Source: Riptortus pedestris (taxonomy: Eukaryota > Arthropoda > Insecta > Hemiptera > Alydidae). From it: a stretch of 64,000 nucleotides of DNA. The DNA is taken from assembly GCA_019009955.1 (NCBI GenBank), contig CM032228.1, positions 68,465,501 to 68,529,500 on the forward strand. The letters are read 5' to 3'. Shown in pieces: positions 57,182 to 64,000 of this stretch; the stretch's first letter is position 1; every line of letters starts with the position of its first letter. Made by a program: the position numbers and the translations under genes. The notes below the pieces were generated by a model, which made no database searches, was not told the origin of the DNA, and saw only the letters and a list, made by a program, of their open reading frames with translations.

Positions 57182-57193
57182 ATTTCATTAACA

Positions 57194-58260
57194 TTTACTT
57201 CTATTTTTAATGTCATGTGATTGATGATTTAGCTCTTTAGTCAGCAACTCACCATCTGTGACAAGCCACAATTAATGAAGTGTTTTTCTTCTTGAAAGAC
57301 CCAACAATATACGTCCAGCAAATAATTAAGAATTTAATCATTTTTCTCACAAATAAAAAAAAAAAATTGATTTTTAACAATGAAGATGACCCTTGCTTTG
57401 GTCTAGTTCTATTTGTAGTGATGTATTAATTGGCTTTGCGACCTTGAAAGAAAGATTAAGTTAACTGTGACACCGTGAAACTATCTTTTTTATAGGGCTC
57501 TCGCGCTAGCGGAGAAATATATAATTTTTTTTCATTGTACTTTTTTTTTAACTAACTATGTGTCACATCTTAAGTGATTAAATACGGCGTTTGGACGACG
57601 TGAACATCCCATTTGGATGAGATCTTTTCCGAACGAGCAAAAAAAACGTTAGAAAAAATAATTAAATATGTGCTCATTACCTCTTCCTGTGTAGCGTTCG
57701 ACAATTTTCGTTCTGGACTAATGCGAACATGTTGGGGAAAAAAAAGTAGTTTAACATGGAGTGATGATGTTCTCGTGCTGGATTATTAGTGTCACTTCTC
57801 ATGACCCGTTCTCCGCCTGTTGGCATCCTTTGAATTCTCTTACCATTAGTATAGTGTCTAAGATTAGCCAATTACTATCTGTTCCATATGGCCGTGTATG
57901 AATTCGGGACTAAGGACAAATGATTTTTCCCTTTTTACCTCAGAAATTTCTTTAAAAGGATTCTGCCTCTATGCAGTAGCCATGTATAGTAAGAAAACGT
58001 ATTTTAAAGTAAAAATACTTCTTTTTTGTTTTTAATTCAAACTCACGGATCTAAAAGGCATTTTACAGATTAGCTAACACAGGTAAACAAACGGCTGAGT
58101 AAAAAATGTGTATTTGGTGTATTTGGTATTTTGATAAAAATGCAAGACAGATCTTTTTGTAAAAAAAAAACTAGTTTAGACAATAATTTTGGCTACATTT
58201 CAAAAACATGTATAGTTCACATCCATCATCTCGTACATATTACACGAAATTATTACATTA
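57194..58260. other. Unassigned AT-rich sequence
   Basis: A and T runs near 57356-57366 and 57539-57549. The 64-codon minus frame at 57677-57871 is not recognised. Confidence 0.35.
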
Positions 58261-58690
58261 AACAAAAGAATAGCTATGTACTGGTTACCCGGACGTACTA
58301 AATTAGACAAAGCACACAAGTAGACCAACTCACTAAATCAGCTACTCAAAAAAGAACTTATTACAAGTAATACTGTAGACACCAAGATATTCAAGCCCAA
58401 ACAAAACATATTATACTCTATTAATTGCAGAAATTTGGTTCGCCAACAACAAACATCAAGAACTTAAATGTATTCCTCGTGAATGGCCTTCCTCAACAGG
58501 GCTATTTAGAAGAGAAAAAGTAGTTTTAACGAGGTTAAGAATTGGCCATTCGCGACTGACTCACAGTTACTTGCTTAATGGAGAAGACGAACCCTGCTGC
58601 TAACACTGCACTGTAGACTTACTATGAAGCATATATACGAGTACTAGCTGACTGTTATCTAAGGGCTCACATAGACCTACCATAATCTTT
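58261..58690 (+). pseudogene. LINE fragment: end of RNase H domain and C-terminal region
   Basis: MYWLPGRTKLDKAHK is followed, after a frame change, by DQLTKSATQKRTYYK: the last part of a LINE RNase H domain (pattern W.PGH.GI.GNE.AD.LAK). Further on, REWPSSTGLFRREKVVLTRL then RIGHSRLTHSYLL and DEPCC, with a stop at 58601. The order and motifs match jockey/I-type LINEs with an RNase H domain (LTRLRIGHT.LTH.YLL.....P.C). Frameshifts and stops show it is dead. Confidence 0.85.
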
Positions 58691-58755
58691 GACTGGATTA
58701 CTATAAGACCGTAGCCAGTATATAGACCGCGTATTACACTACTTGAAACATAACA

Positions 58756-58844
58756 AAAAAAAGCTATTTATTTACGACCACTTTGTGTAGCTAAGGGTAG
58801 TTGATTACCACCCATTTCTAGCCAGAGTGGGGCTAACTATTTTA
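58756..58844 (-). mobile_element. Truncated SINE with 13-bp target-site duplication
   Basis: Only the SINE end and body remain (TTACGACCACTTTGTGTAGC, TACCACCCATTTCTAGCCAG). TTGAAACATAACA at 58743-58755 is repeated at 58845-58857, so the truncation happened at insertion rather than later. Confidence 0.9.
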
Positions 58845-58857
58845 TTGAAACATAACA

Positions 58858-59954
58858 TTTTTGAAAAATTATATTGTAGGACAATACCGAAAATATTAGC
58901 GAAAATGATCATACTTACGTAAAAATGATAAACTGGTGATAAAAATTTAACTGATACGTCAATCAATCGCCCAAGTAGCGAAATGCGATTACTATTAAAA
59001 TAAAATAAATAAATAATAACCATACGTTTTATTTACAACCCCGCTCAAAGTTTAACGCAGTCACTTGAAATTATTTAAACTTTTATGAAGTAATTTATAT
59101 TTACTAGTATATAGTTATATTCATAACGTAATTTCTCTTTTCCGAGTGTCATAACAACGGGATAATATAGATGTCTTATGATGTAATTTTCAAACTAAAA
59201 TGTCGCCTCTTGTGCATTACAGAGACATATTACATTCTGAAAATTTCATCTTCGCATAAAAATCACCAGATTTTTTTTTAGTTCCCTTTATTCGTAGTTT
59301 TACGCCGAGATCTTCTAAAAATCATTGCTTGTCACCATGAAGCAATTCCCTTCTGTGTTTCTTTGAAAACCAATTATTCCCAATCGTTGGAACAACAAAT
59401 AGGTGGCCTTTAGATAAAATGTGAGTTTTACGCAGTAGTATATATAGTATAATAAAGCACTATCAGTAAAATCAATCAGAGACCTTGTTTTATATCATTT
59501 AGGTCAAAAATATAGGTATAGTAGTATTGAAACTAAAATTAATGGTTTTATTCATAAAACATTATCTTATCAGTGTATATCATTAGTTCATGAGTTTATA
59601 CAAACGTTGTGCTCATTCACGTTAGTTTCGACACAATAAAAACCCAAATGTTTGTAGAAAACTATGAAGATTATGATTAATTACAAGACTATCTCACGAT
59701 GCTTATACATTTCAATAAAGAATGAATGAGTTACGCAATTAATTATTACAATTATTAACTGGAATATTTTTTTATGTAGAGATAATTAAACATGAAATAT
59801 TACTTCGAAATTTAGTTTGCTCTTAATACTTTTTAAATCCCGATTTGTGACTTCATTTAAAAATGATGGCCACATGTACTAACTCTTGATGTACCTGTCT
59901 CATACTCCATTGATGTTTTCCAAAAATGGAAAATCTTTGTTATTTATTGTCACT
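58858..59954. other. Unassigned AT-rich sequence
   Basis: No gene or repeat family was recognised. The 72-codon minus frame at 58805-59023 overlaps the SINE and is fortuitous. Confidence 0.35.
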
Positions 59955-60650
59955 TCATCTAATTTGTCTTCAAGGAAATCAGCTATTGAGATTTGATGAT
60001 TAGATGACATGGTTTCGTGGAAATTTATATATTTATTTATATATATATGTTTGTATTCTTTGTGATTTCTGGAGGTTGGAAGCTGCAAATATCGCATATT
60101 AGAACTCAAATAAAGCCACTACAACAATGGCAATTTTATCGTATCCTTCATAGCAAAGACAGATCGATAATCACTTTATCTCCGAAAATCTTACTCTACA
60201 CCTCCTGAAATCAGTTTTCGAAGTATATACCTTCCATTTAAAACTAAAGTTCGTTAATGACAGTAATGAGAATATAATGACTGGGAGATTAGAGAAGTGG
60301 AAAAATATATTTGTTAATATTTCTGGTGTTATGTGTAAAACACTTTTAAGTGACCTGTGTTATTAAGGATATAATGCCTATAACTATTATTCTATGCATT
60401 TTCTTCTAATTTGAAAATTTGTATACATATGTTTTAAAATTTCAGTCTTCCATAAAACACCGCTCATGTTCCTGCTGTTTTACTTGATATAATTTGGTCC
60501 ATATAATGCCATATCCAATTTATGTTTCAGATCTTAAGTTTACTTGGGGAAGCTACTAAACGAGTGTTGGAGAGCAGAATAACCTTAAGTCATCAGTTCG
60601 TCATTCTTACACTTGGAAAATTTGCGTAACTTATGCTTAACTTCGTGTGC
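59955..60650 (+). mobile_element. Very diverged HINE-like element
   Basis: CAAGGAAATCAGCTATTGAG (59969 onward) resembles the 5' terminus and block. AAAGTTCGTTAATGACAG, then a core in family order, TTCAGTCTTCCATAAAACAC, and finally ACTTGGAAAATTTGCGTAAC follow. Spacing fits, identity is low. Chance similarity cannot be excluded for the 3' half. Confidence 0.45.
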
Positions 60651-60889
60651 CGGGTTTCACCGTCATGAATTGAATGAAACTTTCCAACTGATTTTAGAGA
60701 TTATTATAACTTGAATATGAATTTATTTTGTCATTATATATTTCGCATATACGGTGTGTGTGAAAGAAAATGTTTGTGACATGTAGACGTTGGTGTTACC
60801 TATTTACAGTATCAATGATTATTTAATGCAGTATCAATAAAATTTGTATAATATTTTATATAATAATATTTTTTCATTGTTAGGAATTC
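60651..60889. other. Spacer
   Basis: AT-rich with no recognised feature. Confidence 0.35.
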
Positions 60890-61330
60890 GGCTATCTGCT
60901 CCAGCGGTTTGAATTTTTATTGGTTGGAAATTTCCAACAGAAATGCGTCCATCTTCTTCAGACAGTGTTTTTAATTTGGTTAGCTACTTGATTGAATATG
61001 TTTTGGATTTTTTATTATGGGTTTCCACATTTCGGAGAGTAAGACACCGTCCACGCCATTTATTGTATTTGTTCTCTTGTCTATTTCAGGAGGTTTCAGT
61101 ACTAATCTTTTACTGAGGTGGTCTTCTCTATGTAGAAGTTTTGTCTCGACGAACCTTATTTGGTGAGAACAAATACTTGCGTGTCTAGCTATGATGGGTG
61201 TTTTTATACATCTGATGTTTCATTGGTTGTGGACTCTTGCTACTGTCTTCTTTCCTGTCTGCCCCACATAAACTTTATCGCGATTACATGGTATTATATT
61301 AATCCACTATCCTGTAGAAAATGGGTGTCA
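60890..61330 (-). pseudogene. Penelope-like element fragment with GIY-YIG endonuclease
   Basis: On the minus strand one frame reads CNRDKVYVGQTGKKTVARV from about 61300. After a stop it continues RCIKTPIIARHASIC, IRFVETKLLHREDHLSKRL and PEIDKRTNTINGVDG. VYVGQTG with a following Arg, a His-containing stretch and a Glu in ETKLL are landmarks of the GIY-YIG nuclease at the C terminus of Penelope-like elements. The coding part is followed by CTGAAGAAGATGGACGC and the 3' end shared with 52866-52975. The reverse transcriptase is missing. Confidence 0.85.
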
Positions 61331-62352
61331 TTCGGACTTTTTAAATATTCATTTATTATTATTTTTATTTCACAAATATTAATATTACGTTTATTACTTT
61401 TATTTGTGTATTGATTCAAGTTATCAAGTTAACTTATATTTCTAGATTTATGTAATTTCAATGTTAAGGGTTAAATATTCATTAGTAATTTGTAGACCTA
61501 AGAATTCCATTATTTTTGACTCCTGAATGAAAAAACTACAGAATGTGGCAATCTATTGAAAAAAACATAATCGTTTTGAGGACTCATAAAATAAATTACT
61601 AAATTTAAAACGAGTATGTAATAATGTTTTTTGTCCTTCAGTTCTGAGTGACAGATGTATATTCATTCTCTCGCTCCTGCTAACAGTGTTAGCGATAAAA
61701 AGAAACAAATTACTCATTTCCTTAAATTATCCTTGGGAATTTTAGTTCTTAACTTGCACGATCATTAAATCCTCATTTTAAAGCTGTGGGACAATGCAAT
61801 TACACACAGTTCGATTAAAGCCGGATATTGAGCGTGTAATATTTGAATAAATACATGCAAAAGCATTCATTAAATGCAAAATAACCAAAGTTTGATGAAA
61901 CACACAACATCTATTATTGACAAGAGTTTTATCATTATGTTAATTAATGCCCATATTGAGGGCCCCACAATTAGCCGATAATTGGGGTTATTTCCTATAG
62001 GTTAAATACCTGTAGGTTCATGTTGGTATTAACATGGCTTTGAAACGGCCTCTTCAAATTAACCAGCCATTCCTGTGAAACTTTCTTTCACTAGCTCATT
62101 CATATTTTACACAACGTTTTCTCAGCCTGCTCTCATAACCAGTAATTTAAATGGAAATAATACAATTTTCATTTTTTATTTACCTTTTATGGGGCATTGG
62201 ACGGGTAGTTTCATGTGATATTCTTTTCCTTTTTTCAATATTTAATGCATGCCTTCTTACTTACCAAAACCGCAATATAAAACATGTTGCTCACCTGAAA
62301 AAAAAACAAAAAAAAATCGTTAACGACTTTCATAATTACTCATAAACGAATA
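61331..62352. other. Unassigned sequence with a repeat-free island
   Basis: 61760-62110 is free of repeats and of mixed composition (for example ATTAATGCCCATATTGAGGG, GGCTTTGAAACGGCCTC). It is a candidate non-coding conserved element by appearance only. Frames of 64-84 codons have no recognisable domain. Confidence 0.3.
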
Positions 62353-62533
62353 GGGCTCAGGTTGGCCAAGTCAGATAAAGCTTCGGTCTTATGTCCGTTG
62401 GTAAATCGTGTTCTGCCTGGGCTATAGACAAATATATTTTGAGGAGGGACCCATAAATAAAAACCTTAGTCTCCCATTGGCTTGAAAAGAGTGGATACTA
62501 GTAGAGAACCCAATAGATAATTAAACCTATTAG
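62353..62533 (+). mobile_element. Diverged SINE of the same tRNA-derived type
   Basis: GGGCTCAGGTTGGCCAAGTC, GATAAAGC, then a weak B box and CTGCCTGGGCTATAGACAAA, CTTGAAAAGAGTGGATACTA, AGAGAACCCAATAGATAATT. Order is kept but identity is lower than between the other copies, so it may belong to a separate subfamily. Confidence 0.65.
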
Positions 62534-63007
62534 TGAAAATTCGAAAACATGTTTCCCTTCAATATATATCTATCAAACAGTGCTGTATGTAAAACAAAAA
62601 ATGAGCTTATTTCATCGATTGTATAATACGTCATTATAAAACAAGTTACAAGAACATGCTTTAATTCCCAAATCACAGACATAGATATTTCAAGAAAAGC
62701 GTAATATATTCAGAAGAAACTCTTTGAACCACTGCCGCAATGTATTAAATCTCTAACAATAAATATAATATTAATTTTTTATATGAAGCATGTTTTATGT
62801 ACATGATCTTGTATTAAAAAAAAAACTATTGAATATTTCCATAAAAATTGGTTAAAAATAATTTATGCTTAGGTAAATTGTCTCTTTCATTTCTCTTTCC
62901 TTTACAAAATCTAAGATTAAAACGAAAGCCATCAAATAAATTAAAAATGCATGTTAGATATTTGATATTATTATGATTTTTAACAATAATAATTTAATAT
63001 GTATAAT
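62534..63007. other. Unassigned AT-rich sequence
   Basis: No feature was recognised. Confidence 0.35.
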
Positions 63008-63019
63008 TATTTTGGATTA

Positions 63020-63260
63020 TTATTATTATTGTTATTATTATTATTATTTATTAACGTCCACGTTTTGCAACTCAGGCTAATTGGGACGGGTTTTCTACAG
63101 GTTACCACCCTTTTCTAGCCAGGGTCGGATTTTGGAATGTTATTTAATGAATTTCTTCACTAAATAATTTCCTTTGCCCAGGGGAGAATCGAACTCGCCA
63201 ATCTAGGTTTGCCATGTGAGATAAAGGTCAACTTTAACTCGCATGGCTAACCTGAGCCCC
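63020..63260 (-). mobile_element. tRNA-derived SINE, full length, 12-bp target-site duplication
   Basis: A long ATT-type tail inverse, ACGTCCACGTTTTGCAACTC, GGTTTTCTACAGGTTACCAC, B-box inverse GAATCGAACTCGCC, and head ending GGCTAACCTGAGCCCC. TATTTTGGATTA at 63008-63019 is repeated at 63261-63272. Confidence 0.95.
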
Positions 63261-63272
63261 TATTTTGGATTA

Positions 63273-63439
63273 AATAAAAATGATAGAAATTGAGCAAATT
63301 TCATATCGAATGTATTATGTAAGATTGCTATTCAATGACATTTAAAGAGATCATTTGACATATCAAGAATTTTGTTATGAAAAATTAAAAAAAAAATCTT
63401 ATACTTTTATGTTCTTTTTTATTTTGTAGATTTGATAAA
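63273..63439. other. Spacer
   Basis: AT-rich with no recognised feature. Confidence 0.35.
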
Positions 63440-63709
63440 AAATTCAGAATTTCTATTTATGCCTCGTGTCAAAACATGTTATAGAATCAATCTTAGTTTA
63501 TCTTATTAAACTATTAAATGCTCTATTCATATTTGTGTGGCTTAAATATTAAGGGAGTTATTCCCTTTTTTTTCAGTAGTCATTAAACCCCAATTCTACT
63601 CATCGAATTGTTCCTTAGATATAGTAATCATATGAGAATATTTCAATAGTGTGTATTACCGGCAGGAAGGAAATCTGCTTAGTTAACGAAGTCCCTGCGC
63701 CACGGACTT
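63440..63709 (+). mobile_element. HINE-like element, subfamily I 3' part
   Basis: Core unit 2 (AAAACATGTTATAGAATCAA, ATTAAGGGAGTTATTCCC, AGTCATTAAACCCCAATTCT), then AAGGAAATCTGCTTAGTTAA, CGAAGTCCCTGCGCCACGGA, CTT. The hairpin arms carry mutations. The 5' part is absent. Confidence 0.82.
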
Positions 63710-64000
63710 TTTAATATAGGAAATAACTATAGCATTGATTTAAACAGTCTTATTTAAGAAGTATGAAAATTGACAAGTAAATGCTCCATAATGTTGCTTT
63801 TAAATTTCTTGCCAAAATCATTATAATTCAGTCATGAGGCACAATTATATTTAAATTACTCATTGTTAATACTTAGAAAATAGCATTTATGTTTAATAGG
63901 GAGATTCCTTCTTGTAGAATGACATTTAATTTTTAGACTACTTACGTCTCGAAAAAATTGAACTTTTTATCTGGTTAGGAGAACTAATGCTTCAACAAGT
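63710..64000. other. Unassigned AT-rich sequence at the window end
   Basis: No feature was recognised. Confidence 0.35.

Overview
This 64 kb window is AT-rich eukaryotic DNA with no host gene that I can support. The longest open frames are 126-136 codons and look like chance frames. Many shorter ones are translations of microsatellites (Tyr-Ile runs from TA tracts, Thr-His runs from GT tracts). I see no rRNA, no functional tRNA gene, no CRISPR array and no bacterial gene organisation. Jockey-clade retrotransposon remnants, an RTE-like remnant, a Penelope-like remnant and many AT, GT, CT and GA microsatellites suggest an invertebrate, most plausibly an arthropod. The species cannot be fixed from the sequence alone.

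The dominant content is one family of interspersed elements, seen here as about 30 complete, truncated or nested copies covering roughly 30% of the window. Each complete copy starts with TTAGCAGATTTCCC, which runs into the palindrome TTTCCCTTAAGGGAAA. A 5' block of about 130 bp, a (TA)n microsatellite and one or more diverged core units follow. The copy ends with a subterminal GGGAAATCTGCT (the inverse of the 5' end), a hairpin ACGCAG-CCC-CTGCGT and GACGGACTT. Asymmetric inverted repeats, an internal microsatellite and a 3' hairpin are the layout of Helentron-derived non-autonomous elements (HINE, DINE-1, Pearl). I call the copies 'HINE-like' and recognise four 3'-module subfamilies: I, II, III and IV.

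A second family is a tRNA-derived SINE of about 220-240 bp with a (TAA)n-type tail (12 copies, seven with target-site duplications of 10-14 bp). Other mobile DNA includes three jockey-type LINE fragments, a fourth LINE fragment carrying an RNase H end, one RTE-like LINE fragment, a GIY-YIG-encoding Penelope-like fragment plus a second Penelope 3' end, a canonical Helitron-like element ending in CTAG with a TTAA-flanked MITE inside it, and several long inverted repeats. One of these has perfect 118-bp arms and a 12-bp target-site duplication.

Layout: 0-7 kb HINE-like copies, a LINE and SINEs; 8-20 kb more HINE-like copies and the large palindrome; 20.4-24.1 kb and 25.7-27.3 kb mostly unassigned sequence; 28-37.8 kb dense HINE-like copies, the RTE-like LINE and a repeat-HINE-repeat arrangement; 37.8-42.3 kb mostly unassigned; 42.3-50.1 kb HINE-like copies and SINEs; 50.1-51.6 kb a GC-richer island; 51.6-54.6 kb nested Helitron, MITE, Penelope end and HINE-like copy; 54.7-64 kb retrotransposon fragments, SINEs and unassigned sequence. 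Between the repeats lie several moderately GC-rich, repeat-free islands. They could be conserved non-coding elements of a gene desert or large introns, but only a comparison between species could show that.
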